Shown: positions 24,951 through 33,039 of the stretch, piece after piece
How the letters are laid out: each line of letters begins with the position of its first letter
How positions within the stretch are numbered: position 1 is the first letter of the stretch
Origin: CAZKXU01 sp964556665
GTDB taxonomy: Bacteria; Bdellovibrionota_C; UBA2361; CAZKXU01
Assembly (NCBI GenBank): GCA_964556665.1
Contig: CAZKXU010000030.1
Location: 1-33,039, forward strand
Length of the DNA stretch: 33,039 nt
Direction of reading: 5' to 3'
Notes under the pieces: model-generated
Databases searched by the model: none
What the model was told of the DNA's origin: nothing
The model's input: only the letters and a program-made list of their open reading frames with translations
Position numbers and translations under genes: made by a program

Positions 24951-26176
24951 TGAATTTTTCTCGGATCATTCTTTTTCTTATACTCGCTATTCGCAATGTA
25001 CGGAAGAATAAGCGCCGCTCCTTAATAACTCTGGCAACTGTTACTGTTGGGGTTTGGAGTGCCGTCTCTCTCTCTTCATTAGCGCGAGGAGTATCTAATC
25101 AGATAGCAGAGCAGTCCATTAACAACCTGCTTGGACATATACAGCTGCATGCCCCAAGCTACCTCTCAGATCCCTCAGTTGAAAACAGTTTTGCGCCGGT
25201 TTCAGTTCCGTCATATTTTGGTAACGTACCGATCGTTGCAGCGGCATCAAGAGTTAGGGTGCCAGCGATTGTCATGAGCGAACGGGAAACTGCGGGGGTT
25301 ACCTTAGTCGGGATAAGTCCAGAATCAGAAGGTAAATTATCTTTTATAAAAAAAGCTATTATCTCCGGTCATTATCTGGAATCAGAGGAAGATCGCGGTA
25401 TTATAATTGGCAAAAAGCTTGCTAAACTTATTCAAACAGCGCTTGGCAAGCGAATTGTTGTCGCTACACAGGCTGCAGATGGCAGTATAGCAGACCGCGG
25501 CTTTCGCATTATTGGCATTTTTGATGCGGATCTTGAGTCTTCAGAAAAGAGTTTTGTATTTATAGGAATAAAAGGGGCACAGGAGTTATTGGGTCTTGGG
25601 GATAAAATCTCAGAGGTCTCTCTTAAGGTAGATGATCGAAAAAATATCGACTCAATCATAGGAGAGGCTCAAATACACTTTAACGGCCTAGATGTCAGAG
25701 CTTGGAATAGTATCGAACCACTTGCCTCTGCTATACTAAAAATTCAGGACAATTTTTTACTGCTCTGGTTTGGCATCGTTGTGACTGCTATCCTTTTCGG
25801 GGTAATCAATACATTATTTATGTCTATATTTGAAAGAACTAGGGAGTTCGGCATGATGCAAGCCTTGGGACTAAATGGCCCTTCGATAATGCTAATCATA
25901 ATATTTGAATCAGTTGTGCTCCTCCTTATAGGATTACTCCTCGGAAACCTTATGGGTCTTTCTCTGTATTATTACTATTCAAATGGATTGAACATATCAG
26001 GATTTTCAGCTGGGGCCCAAACTATTGGGATAAGTAATATAATTTATCCGTATTTTCGCCCATCTGACTGGATCCAGGCTAATCTCTTAGTTTTGATTTT
26101 CGGAGTTTTTGGAAGTTTTTATCCTGCATATCGTGGCTCAAGACTTGAACCGATAGCAGCTATGAGAATAACTTAG
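24950..26176 (+). CDS. ABC transporter permease, FtsX/LolE-like (second copy)
   Basis: A 408-residue paralogue of the preceding permease with the same layout: 'AIRNVRKNKRRSLITLATVTVGVWSA' first helix, periplasmic MacB core ('ISPESEGKLSFIKKAIISGHYLESEEDRGIIIGKKLAKLI'), and the C-terminal FtsX domain with 'INTLFMSIFERTREFGMMQALGLNG'. The two permeases align end to end but are well diverged, fitting a heterodimer. Its start overlaps the previous stop by one base. The 108 bases after it hold two hairpins before the ATPase gene. Confidence 0.93.
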   Translation: MNFSRIILFLILAIRNVRKNKRRSLITLATVTVGVWSAVSLSSLARGVSNQIAEQSINNLLGHIQLHAPSYLSDPSVENSFAPVSVPSYFGNVPIVAAASRVRVPAIVMSERETAGVTLVGISPESEGKLSFIKKAIISGHYLESEEDRGIIIGKKLAKLIQTALGKRIVVATQAADGSIADRGFRIIGIFDADLESSEKSFVFIGIKGAQELLGLGDKISEVSLKVDDRKNIDSIIGEAQIHFNGLDVRAWNSIEPLASAILKIQDNFLLLWFGIVVTAILFGVINTLFMSIFERTREFGMMQALGLNGPSIMLIIIFESVVLLLIGLLLGNLMGLSLYYYYSNGLNISGFSAGAQTIGISNIIYPYFRPSDWIQANLLVLIFGVFGSFYPAYRGSRLEPIAAMRIT

Positions 26177-26207
26177 TAAATGCTCAGCTAGTAGGGGTCA
26201 AGCCGTA

Positions 26208-26251
26208 GGGGCAGATGGCAATCTGCCCCAGGTGCGAATGGCAATTCGCAC
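26208..26251. repeat. Twin GGCA-loop hairpins inside the Lol-like operon
   Basis: GGGGCAGAT-GGCA-ATCTGCCCC (26208-26229) and GTGCGAAT-GGCA-ATTCGCAC (26232-26251) stand two bases apart. The stems differ in sequence but both are perfect and share the same loop. They lie between the second permease and the ATPase and could stabilise or attenuate part of the message, or be a dispersed repeat pair. Confidence 0.85.
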
Positions 26252-26284
26252 TGATTTTGAGATATTAATGAGTAAGTACGAAAA

Positions 26285-26980
26285 ATGAACGCACTAATTG
26301 TCTGTAACGAAGTAAGTAAGATCTATCAAAGCGATGATAGCGACATTGCAGTACATGCACTCTCAAAAGTCTCTCTTACAATTAACAGCGGTGAGTTTGT
26401 AAGTCTATTTGGGCCATCCGGTTCAGGAAAAACTACATTACTTAATCTCATCGGTGGCCTTGATCTCCCCAGTAGTGGCGAAATAATCGTAGCAGATCAG
26501 CCACTCCACAAGATGTCACGCGCAGAGCGTGCCAATTTTAGGCTTAATAATATCGGATTTATATTTCAATCTTATAACCTTATTCCTGTTCTCTCTGCAC
26601 TTGAAAATGTTGAGTTTGTTATGCAGATTCAAGGGGTAAAAGCGGAGCTACGGAGAAAACGTGCACGAGATATACTACGAGAGGTTGGCCTTCTAGGATT
26701 AGAAGATCGCAGACCAGCAGAATTATCCGGAGGACAACAACAGCGTGTCGCGGTAGCACGCGCAATTGTAAGTGAACCAAAGCTTGTTCTGGCCGATGAA
26801 CCAACAGCAAATCTGGACTCCCATACAGCTGAGGATCTTATAGATTTAATGAGTCATATGAACACCGAGCATGGAGTTACGTTCGTATTTTCGACACATG
26901 ATAAGCTGGTCATGGATCATGCCAAACGTTTGGTTGGATTACGGGATGGAGCGATAGTTTCAGATGTTCGTAAGACTTAA
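26285..26980 (+). CDS. ABC transporter ATPase, LolD/MacB-like
   Basis: A 231-residue ATP-binding subunit. Walker A is 'GPSGSGKTT', the Q loop is in 'IGFIFQSYNLIP', the signature is 'LSGGQQQRVAVARA', Walker B is 'LVLADEPTANLD' and the switch histidine is in 'FSTHD'. The 'QSYNLIPVLSALENVEF' stretch is typical of the LolD/MacB/FtsE group that powers FtsX-type permeases. The ATG has no strong ribosome site, and a six-codon open frame with its own ATG at 26268 ends just at this start (AAATGA), so coupling is possible. It energises the two upstream permeases. Confidence 0.95.
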   Translation: MNALIVCNEVSKIYQSDDSDIAVHALSKVSLTINSGEFVSLFGPSGSGKTTLLNLIGGLDLPSSGEIIVADQPLHKMSRAERANFRLNNIGFIFQSYNLIPVLSALENVEFVMQIQGVKAELRRKRARDILREVGLLGLEDRRPAELSGGQQQRVAVARAIVSEPKLVLADEPTANLDSHTAEDLIDLMSHMNTEHGVTFVFSTHDKLVMDHAKRLVGLRDGAIVSDVRKT

Positions 26981-28214
26981 GAAATATTACTTACTAATTG
27001 CGCTTGCCTCTTTCGTTACATGTGTACAGGCAGATGACATATTCTCAGGACATATTAAATATCAGGCTGCTAGAAGCCAATATTCCTCAGATGCGCTATA
27101 CAGCACAGTCGCATCTACTCAGAAGAACATGCAGACGTTTGATGGCCGTGTAAATCTTGCAAAAAAATGGGGTAATTTTGATCTGATAGCACAATTCGAA
27201 CTTTTAGAGCTCAAATCCTCCTCGCTAATAGCAGATAAGATTCTGACTGAAAGCTTTCCCATGCGGAGCACTGATTTACTACCCTCTGATCGGCAGTCTC
27301 TCTTTGACCTCACCAATACTGTTAACTCAAGCGAGGATACTATAGGAGTACTGAGAGCAGATCGGCTAAGTATAGGGTATACGACCGACAAGACAGTCTT
27401 TAAGATTGGGCGCCAGGCGCTCTCCCTTGGTAATGGACTCCTATTTCAGGTTCTCGATCCATTGAGTCCATTCTCTCCTACAGCGATAGATAAGGATTAT
27501 AAGGTTGGTGCTGAGATGCTTTACTCTCAGTATCTATTTGATTCGGGCGCAGATCTGCAGGTAATTATAGCTCCTCGCCGGAATGTAAACGGATCTGTAA
27601 GCTCGGACAGCAGTTCCTATCTAATGAAGTATCAAGGTAGAGCACAGCTGCTTTCCTACGATTTAAGTGCAGCGCAACACTACGATGATACGGTATTTGG
27701 TGCTGGTGGATCCGTTGATATTCTTGAAGCTACCTCACGCTTTGATATTGCCTGGACTAGAATTGACAATCATAGTGATGTATTTAGTTTTGTTTTAAAC
27801 CTAGATCGCAACTTTGTTGTATTCGATCATAACCTTTATCTTTTTGCTGAGTATTTCCGGAATGGCTTTGGAGAAGCAGATGGGCTCGATCTAACAAACG
27901 AAGAGCTTTTTTCTAGAATCGGACGGGGCGAGCTCTTTACCTTAGGGAAAAACTATATTGGATTTGGCTCGCGTCTTGAAATCACTCCATTACTAAATTT
28001 TTTTAATGGCAATATAGTAAATCTTGATGATCAAAGCGCTATTCTGCAACTACGTTGCGAGTATGAAGTTGAGGAAAATTTTGTATTCGTAGCCGGCCAT
28101 GATCTACCTTTTGGTGGACGCGGATCAGAGTTTGGTGGTTTAGTCCTGCCAAATAGCAATCTGACGATTGGGCCGAGTCAGAACACTTACCTTAAGCTCT
28201 CGCTGTACTTCTGA
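26964..28214 (+). CDS. Outer-membrane beta-barrel protein (DUF1302/alginate-export-like)
   Basis: A 416-residue protein with a signal peptide (MFVRLKKYYLLIALASFVTCVQA) and a body of alternating beta strands ending in 'NTYLKLSLYF', a terminal-Phe barrel signature. 'DRLSIGYTTDKTVFKIGRQALSLGNGLLFQVLDPLSPFSPTAIDKDYKVGAEMLY' is characteristic of barrel proteins of the DUF1302 or alginate-export type that accompany LolA-like/FtsX operons; that link is from family memory. The gene overlaps the ATPase gene by 17 bases, so it belongs to the operon. It is a candidate outer-membrane end of the pathway. Its 3' end overlaps the convergent GH84-like gene by 75 bases. Confidence 0.85.
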   Translation: MFVRLKKYYLLIALASFVTCVQADDIFSGHIKYQAARSQYSSDALYSTVASTQKNMQTFDGRVNLAKKWGNFDLIAQFELLELKSSSLIADKILTESFPMRSTDLLPSDRQSLFDLTNTVNSSEDTIGVLRADRLSIGYTTDKTVFKIGRQALSLGNGLLFQVLDPLSPFSPTAIDKDYKVGAEMLYSQYLFDSGADLQVIIAPRRNVNGSVSSDSSSYLMKYQGRAQLLSYDLSAAQHYDDTVFGAGGSVDILEATSRFDIAWTRIDNHSDVFSFVLNLDRNFVVFDHNLYLFAEYFRNGFGEADGLDLTNEELFSRIGRGELFTLGKNYIGFGSRLEITPLLNFFNGNIVNLDDQSAILQLRCEYEVEENFVFVAGHDLPFGGRGSEFGGLVLPNSNLTIGPSQNTYLKLSLYF

Positions 28215-30101
28215 TTCTACCTCAATAATACTTGTTAGCCGTTTTACAAGGGAGGCTTCCTCTTCAGGCAATCTCTTTTTTATAATCTTATATTTATTTA
28301 TTAGCTTATTCATTAGTTCACTGACGTAGCGGCCATTGTTGGCTCTCTCGGCTCGACATTCCCAGAGAATTTGATCAAACTCCAATAGTAACAGCGCCAC
28401 CTCCCCTCCAAATCTACGCTTTAGCACATGCCAGAGAGCTGTTTCAGGCTGGTAGTTTTGTGGATCTGCGAATGCAATTGCGGCAGTCTCATGTTGTATT
28501 AACGTAAAATCATCAATACCACCATTTAAAAAGAGAAGAGGTGCCGGTGCTGCCGTCTTTTGCAAGTAGTCTGAAGCAAAAGAGACGGAGTACGGTTCGA
28601 AATATGAATTCAATCTGATCCGTTCAGGTTTATTGAGCCAAAAATCTTTGTGGCGTCTGCCGTACGGCGTATTGTCCCAAAGACTTACGTTGGACAGCCC
28701 AAGCCATTCTTTGTACCGTTCAATCTGAAGAGTATCTATAGAAAAGGATCGCACCGCCGGCCCCGTCCAAAGAATCCCTACGGTGCTTGGCAACTTATTC
28801 TTGAGAATCTTATTATACTTTCTTGCGCGATCCCGACCGCGCTCAACAAACCAGCCATTATACCAGGGCGGTACAAAATATAACGCGACACCGGGAAAGT
28901 CCTTTGATAGCCAGCTATTAATAGCAGTTAAAAGATAGATGTGCGCACCTGCAAGATCTCCAAAGCGACTCCGATCCTCCTCTCGATCTAGATAGTATGC
29001 GTGCGGATCTCTATTGGCATTCGGTGTAAGATCGTCACTTCGGATCATTACATATCTTGCTCCCTGCTTAAGTAGTGGCTCCAGCAGCGCTTGGATATTC
29101 GGGATTAGTTTTCCATCTGAAAACGATAACGACTCTTTCTCCTCGCCCCAATAAAGATGATACGAAATTCCGTACGTGAACTCGGCATGCTGTTCCTGGT
29201 AGCTTGCCAAGAGAGAGGCAGTTTCTTTAATCCCCTCAGATAATTGATTGTCAACAATATCATCAGGAGTTAACTCCATAGTTACTGAGTTAATAGGCGT
29301 ATCCTTAATCTGCCGTAGGGCCTGAGGTAGCCTCCTTAGCTGTACCTCACTTGGATTATCACTATTTAAAGCGATGAGGAGATCTGACCTTACCGGTCTA
29401 AGCTGTAAATTATCATTCATTCCCCATCTTTTCACCCTTTCCATTAAAGGTATATTCCATCGACTGCGGCGGAGGTCCAGATCATCAATCAGCACCGTTC
29501 CAGGCCCATTAAGTATGAATTCGATGGAAATACTCTTCGCCTGAGACCCTATCCAACCTGAATCAAAAGGGTAAAAGCGTGGCACCAAGGTAATTTTTGA
29601 CCAGCCTACCTTTTCAACTATATGATCTGTAAAGATCCCATGAAGATTAAAATCAAGCTTCCCGGTATCAACTAGACCGGCTCGAAATGGGGCAAAGCTC
29701 TCGATTTCAATCCCCTGATCATTAAAGAAGTGAAGCCTGATTTGAATTGCGTCTGTTAGCTCTCGCAGCGGGTTTAATGCCAGCTTTTTCGCGCTTAGGT
29801 AAACCGATCCCTCATAGTGACCTGCTACAATTTTAATCGGCTCAGAACGGCAGGAGGTGCTCTCTGCGGCTTTTACTTTTAGCTCCAATACCTGCCCGCG
29901 CCCGGCAACAGATCTAAAGATACATCCACTGCCCTGCCAACCAATGGTCTGACTCCGAGATGTTTCGTCGAAGGAGCCATTAATAACAAGGTTTTTATTA
30001 AGATCTGGCTCTAAGAGCTGTGGTGGAGGTACTCCAGAATTGAGGGCACAGCCTGTAATTGCAAGTAAAAAAAAGAGAAGCGATTTGTGTCTAATTATCA
30101 A
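28140..30101 (-). CDS. GH84-like beta-N-acetylglucosaminidase lipoprotein
   Basis: A 653-residue lipoprotein: the lipobox is ITGC with Cys18. Residues about 36-210 look like a carbohydrate-binding beta-sandwich ('NLVINGSFDETS', closing in 'TVLIDDLDLRRS'). The catalytic domain (about 235-560) resembles GH84: the adjacent acid pair D356-D357 in 'YVMIRSDDLTPN', then 'GILWTGPAVRSFSI' and 'NVSLWDNTPY', in the family order. GH84 enzymes remove terminal N-acetylglucosamine by substrate assistance. A role in glycan or peptidoglycan-sugar trimming at the outer membrane is plausible. The C-terminal 70 residues are a basic helical tail that overlaps the convergent barrel gene by 75 bases. The 59 bases upstream hold CTGTGTCC-TCC-type short repeats only. 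Confidence 0.8.
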   Translation of the reverse strand: MIIRHKSLLFFLLAITGCALNSGVPPPQLLEPDLNKNLVINGSFDETSRSQTIGWQGSGCIFRSVAGRGQVLELKVKAAESTSCRSEPIKIVAGHYEGSVYLSAKKLALNPLRELTDAIQIRLHFFNDQGIEIESFAPFRAGLVDTGKLDFNLHGIFTDHIVEKVGWSKITLVPRFYPFDSGWIGSQAKSISIEFILNGPGTVLIDDLDLRRSRWNIPLMERVKRWGMNDNLQLRPVRSDLLIALNSDNPSEVQLRRLPQALRQIKDTPINSVTMELTPDDIVDNQLSEGIKETASLLASYQEQHAEFTYGISYHLYWGEEKESLSFSDGKLIPNIQALLEPLLKQGARYVMIRSDDLTPNANRDPHAYYLDREEDRSRFGDLAGAHIYLLTAINSWLSKDFPGVALYFVPPWYNGWFVERGRDRARKYNKILKNKLPSTVGILWTGPAVRSFSIDTLQIERYKEWLGLSNVSLWDNTPYGRRHKDFWLNKPERIRLNSYFEPYSVSFASDYLQKTAAPAPLLFLNGGIDDFTLIQHETAAIAFADPQNYQPETALWHVLKRRFGGEVALLLLEFDQILWECRAERANNGRYVSELMNKLINKYKIIKKRLPEEEASLVKRLTSIIEVESEVQRELKVSVLTRPNRQIAIWQD

Positions 30102-30160
30102 ATTGTCCTAATTCCTTTCTCCCTGTGTCCTCCACAACCTCTGTGGTAAAAAACAAACCA

Positions 30161-31360
30161 CTACGCCAACGCATAAGTCCTAAGCCGCTTTGAAAAAGCG
30201 GCTAGTGAACTATAACCACTGAGCTCGGCTTGGCTACACCACTCATTTAGACGCTCTACCATGTGCTCCTGGGTCAGGGAAGATGAATCCCAAAGAGAGG
30301 TTAATGCCTTCTTTAATTGAAATAGATTTTCAAGGCCACTAAAACGGGAGAGGATCTGATTAAGCTTAATCCTCATTTCATTGTTAAGCTCAAAGTTATC
30401 CTGACAGAGTGCTTGTTTGACCCGTCGTAGAGCTGCAATATCAGAGACCGAATAGTTAGCAATATCTGCTTTTACCTTAGATATCTCTTGAGCTACCGCC
30501 TTTCGCAGTGAAGCTCTAAACTTCGCCATTACCTGCAGGCGATGCTGCACTACAGCCTTAACTGTTTCAATGTCACAAACGGTTTTATTACGATCATATA
30601 CCACCTTAGGCGCAGCCTTATTAACTTTTGCTAAACCTAGAAACTGAAAAAACTTTATATAAACCCAGCCGATATCAAATTCGAACCATCTATTTGATAG
30701 CTGCGCCGAGCTAGCATAGGCGTGATGATTATTATGAAGCTCTTCACCTGCTATGATAATTCCCCAGGGGATAATATTTGTGCTGGCATCTTTCGTTGCA
30801 AAATTTCTATAACCGAAAAAATGCCCTATTCCATTTATAATACCTGCTGCCCAAAACGGGATCCAAAGCATCTGAACAAGCCAGATTATTAGCCCTGGCA
30901 CTACGCCGAAGAGCAGAACGTCAGCGCCGAGCATTATATATATTCCAAGGAAGTGGTAAGGAGCATATAAGTTTCTCTCTATCCAATCATCGACAATGCC
31001 GCGTCCATAGGTTTTCATTGTATCAGAATTTTTGCATTCTTTGCGATAAAGCCCTACTCCACCAAAAACCACCCTCCAGATTCCATAAACTAATGGACTA
31101 TGCGGATCCTCATCCTGCTCAACGAGTGCATGATGCTTGCGGTGAATTGCAGCCCACTCTTTAGTCACCATTCCAGTGGTTAACCAGAGCCACATTCTAA
31201 AGGGGTGGCTAATGATCGGGCTAAGTTCGACTGAACCATGGGCCTGACAACGATGTAAAAAGATTGTTACTGCTAAGCAGGTAAAATGGGTCATTATGAG
31301 TGTAATCAGCACAAGTCCCCAAGTTGAAAAACTGGTTAAACCAACAAAAAATATATCCAT
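30161..31360 (-). CDS. Membrane fatty-acid desaturase (DesC/delta-9 type)
   Basis: About 399 residues with four hydrophobic helices and the three histidine boxes of acyl-CoA/acyl-lipid desaturases: 'HRCQAH', 'HRKHH' and 'HNNHH'. These bind the di-iron centre that inserts a double bond in fatty-acid chains, at the cytoplasmic face of the membrane. The last 150 residues are a basic, helical extension beyond the usual domain. The frame is open to 31534, but the first residues (including 'AGKMPALPVP') are a translation of the family A repeat. The ATG at 31360 has TGAGG five bases upstream; an ATG at 31387 is the alternative. It probably tunes membrane fluidity. Confidence 0.92.
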   Translation of the reverse strand: MDIFFVGLTSFSTWGLVLITLIMTHFTCLAVTIFLHRCQAHGSVELSPIISHPFRMWLWLTTGMVTKEWAAIHRKHHALVEQDEDPHSPLVYGIWRVVFGGVGLYRKECKNSDTMKTYGRGIVDDWIERNLYAPYHFLGIYIMLGADVLLFGVVPGLIIWLVQMLWIPFWAAGIINGIGHFFGYRNFATKDASTNIIPWGIIIAGEELHNNHHAYASSAQLSNRWFEFDIGWVYIKFFQFLGLAKVNKAAPKVVYDRNKTVCDIETVKAVVQHRLQVMAKFRASLRKAVAQEISKVKADIANYSVSDIAALRRVKQALCQDNFELNNEMRIKLNQILSRFSGLENLFQLKKALTSLWDSSSLTQEHMVERLNEWCSQAELSGYSSLAAFSKRLRTYALA

Positions 31361-31495
31361 AGTTGCCTCAAAATAATTATTTGACATTTTTTCCGAATAT
31401 ATCAAAGGGAAATAACTGATGCAATTACCTGCTAGTAGGAGGAGCGTATCATTTAGGATTGAGTTAGCATGGATAATTTTTATGTAAAAAGTGGG

Positions 31496-31573
31496 TACTG
31501 GGAGTGCAGGCATCTTGCCTGCAAACGAACTCACTGCAAATTATTTGCGGGCTGGAAGCCCGCGCTCCCAGTA
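31496..31573. repeat. REP-like nested inverted repeat (family A, mosaic copy 3)
   Basis: Outer ends TACTGGGAG and CTCCCAGTA pair as in the other copies. The left arm holds the CAGGCATCTTGCCTG stem type of copy 1, and the right arm holds the GCGGGCTGGAAGCCCGC stem type of copy 2. So the arms come from two subfamilies. It lies between the desaturase leader and the next gene's stop. Confidence 0.9.
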
Positions 31574-31610
31574 GCAACACTTTTTGACCAATTACAGATG
31601 AGGCCTCTGA

Positions 31611-33039
31611 CTAATCGCGCAGAGGATAGTTTAGTTTATATGCTGCCCGTAGAAGCTCAGGACATTGTGATAGGAATGTAGTAGTAATAAGATCTCCAGC
31701 ACTTACCGTTCCGCTGGCCCTAACATAGAAATCAGAGGGAGCACTACATACAACAACTCTGCCATCCGAAAGTTTAGTATGGAAGACCTGAGAAATACGA
31801 GTATTATTAGCTAAAGGACTTGCTCCTCTTTCCGCTTCAAACCGCAAAATTTCATCTTCTATGATAAACAGTCCGGCTGCGGCTTTACCACTTACACAAT
31901 TAGCTACAACTGCAAGATCCTGATCACTCCCTGGAATGCCATCCCTACACGCCACCTTTAAGGTTGCCATAGTCCGTGATGCAATCATCCCCTTGACTAT
32001 ATGCTCATAGTCACGAATACCCATACCCCTTGCAATTATATGCACATCTGCATCATCTCCCCGCACCCGGACAAGAGGGATACCAAGAATATCGTGTAAG
32101 GCCTCTGCTGATCTAAAGACCCACTCTGGAGACTGCACACCACTTCTCCAATGCTCCACCTTCCGGTTTTGTCCAATAAGCAGTATCTTATTAATTTTCC
32201 TTACCTGCTCTTCAGTAAGCTGTAGCGGATTATCCCCTTTACCCTGAGCATCAATCCCTGAGAGAATATTAAATGCCTCCTGAGCATTCATATCCACAAA
32301 CTCCATAATCCTCATTTTTTTAATAGCAGCCCAAACACTACTCTCCTTCTCCCGAGATGCAGTATCAGAGTATAGTAACACTACAGGGGTATTTTGTTCA
32401 TGGACTGCACAAACCTTTAAACAGTAATCATCGGTGTCTTCTGTACCTCCTAAAAACTGAACACCGCTTAGTAACATGTAATCATGCGCTAGACCTATCT
32501 CCCTCATTCGACTAACCTCGAGAGGAAATCCACGGACCGTCTTGGCACCAACAACATATGTTTCTATAGTGTCTATCGCAGCAAGTGGAGATTCCGCTCC
32601 TTTAACTACAATCTCACCAAGACCTCCCGGAAGAGCTAGAGGAGTTTTCTTAAAAGATACAGTTAAATGACCAGCAGTATTCCGTTCAACAGGTAGCTCG
32701 GATAGGAGGTTCTTTGTCGGATCATCAGAAACGACCCTTGTATCAGGTGGAAGATGAGGAAGTACCGTATCAGGCACAGACCCTAAGGCAAACATAGTTG
32801 GCTGATCACCTAGAAGTCTAAAAATCTTGGTCGCAACCGCACCATGGCAACCTAGCGATCCACGCGGTGTGCCATTTCTACTAAGCACCCCCTTCATCCA
32901 CCCCCTAAGCTCTTCTCTCTCTACCCTAAGACGTAGCTTTACCCCACCTGTTAAAGCGGCGTGTGATAGAACTCCTGCGATTAATTCTACATTTGATTGT
33001 GGTTTCGGCCAGTATGTGTATACTACTGGAGGCCCTGCT
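31611..33039 (-). CDS. Ribokinase-fold sugar kinase, ADP-dependent-kinase-like (partial)
   Basis: The frame is open from its stop at 31611 to the right edge with no stop, so the gene is cut by the window; the ATG at 32897 is internal or at best an alternative start. About 476 residues are visible. A glycine-rich 'GSLGCHGAVATKIFRLLG' near the visible N-terminal quarter, 'YMLLSGVQFLGG', 'EFVDMNAQEAFNILSGI' and the terminal 'ASGTVSAGDLITTTFL' follow the order of ADP-dependent glucokinase/phosphofructokinase and PfkB-type kinases, whose GxGD anion hole and catalytic Asp would be 'SAGD'. The assignment rests on this order only. Substrate and phosphate donor are unknown. Confidence 0.5.
   Translation of the reverse strand, partial: AGPPVVYTYWPKPQSNVELIAGVLSHAALTGGVKLRLRVEREELRGWMKGVLSRNGTPRGSLGCHGAVATKIFRLLGDQPTMFALGSVPDTVLPHLPPDTRVVSDDPTKNLLSELPVERNTAGHLTVSFKKTPLALPGGLGEIVVKGAESPLAAIDTIETYVVGAKTVRGFPLEVSRMREIGLAHDYMLLSGVQFLGGTEDTDDYCLKVCAVHEQNTPVVLLYSDTASREKESSVWAAIKKMRIMEFVDMNAQEAFNILSGIDAQGKGDNPLQLTEEQVRKINKILLIGQNRKVEHWRSGVQSPEWVFRSAEALHDILGIPLVRVRGDDADVHIIARGMGIRDYEHIVKGMIASRTMATLKVACRDGIPGSDQDLAVVANCVSGKAAAGLFIIEDEILRFEAERGASPLANNTRISQVFHTKLSDGRVVVCSAPSDFYVRASGTVSAGDLITTTFLSQCPELLRAAYKLNYPLRD

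Noticed and set aside
31361..31534. 58-residue N-terminal extension of the desaturase
   Set aside because: Its first residues are a translation of the REP-like repeat, and a better start with a ribosome site exists at 31360.

Overview
The window comes from a Gram-negative bacterium of roughly mid-40s % GC by eye. It encodes two outer-membrane beta-barrel proteins, an RND pump with a TolC-family channel, a LolA/LolCDE-like export operon, a lipobox lipoprotein and several signal-peptide proteins. There are no rRNA, tRNA or phage genes. The mix of secreted DUF1800/DUF1501 proteins, a (TP)n-linker surface protein and a REP-associated transposase suits an uncultured proteobacterial or delta-type lineage, but the sequence alone does not fix the taxon.

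Layout. 1-3.2 kb is accessory: a DUF2442 protein, a REP-associated tyrosine transposase (RAYT) with an 11-copy array of an identical 15-mer just upstream, a REP-like nested hairpin, a HEAT-like hypothetical and a 20-bp perfect hairpin. 3.2-6.35 kb is a secreted DUF1800-DUF1501 pair. 6.8-8.0 kb is a small cytoplasmic histidine kinase/response regulator pair, followed by a 188-bp imperfect palindrome. 8.4-11.2 kb is a large secreted protein with Pro and TP linkers. 11.2-15.5 kb is an RND pump-TolC operon with no adaptor gene in the window. Then come a SthA-like flavoprotein, a tandemly duplicated D-Ala-D-Ala-ligase fusion (803 aa), a DUF3570 outer-membrane protein, a GC-rich GNAT gene with a hairpin-rich leader, a 47-residue protein carrying a natural His8 tract (not previously obvious because of its size) and a YerC/TrpR-like repressor.

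23.0-28.2 kb is one operon: LolA-like periplasmic carrier, two FtsX/LolE permeases, a LolD-like ATPase and an outer-membrane beta-barrel. Together these make a plausible inner-to-outer-membrane lipid or lipoprotein route. It converges, with a 75-bp 3' overlap, on a GH84-like lipoprotein glycosidase. A membrane fatty-acid desaturase and a partial ribokinase-fold (ADP-dependent-kinase-like) gene that runs off the right edge complete the window.

Intergenic regions are unusually rich in folded repeats: at least three REP-like nested hairpins (one a mosaic), a half copy, two copies of another dispersed element that differ by an exact 92-bp deletion between direct repeats, twin GGCA-loop hairpins inside the Lol-like operon, and the long palindrome. 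The most interesting items are the RAYT plus 15-mer array, the long palindrome, the His8 microprotein, the double Ddl fusion, and a Cys-flanked Lys-rich module shared by two unrelated secreted proteins.
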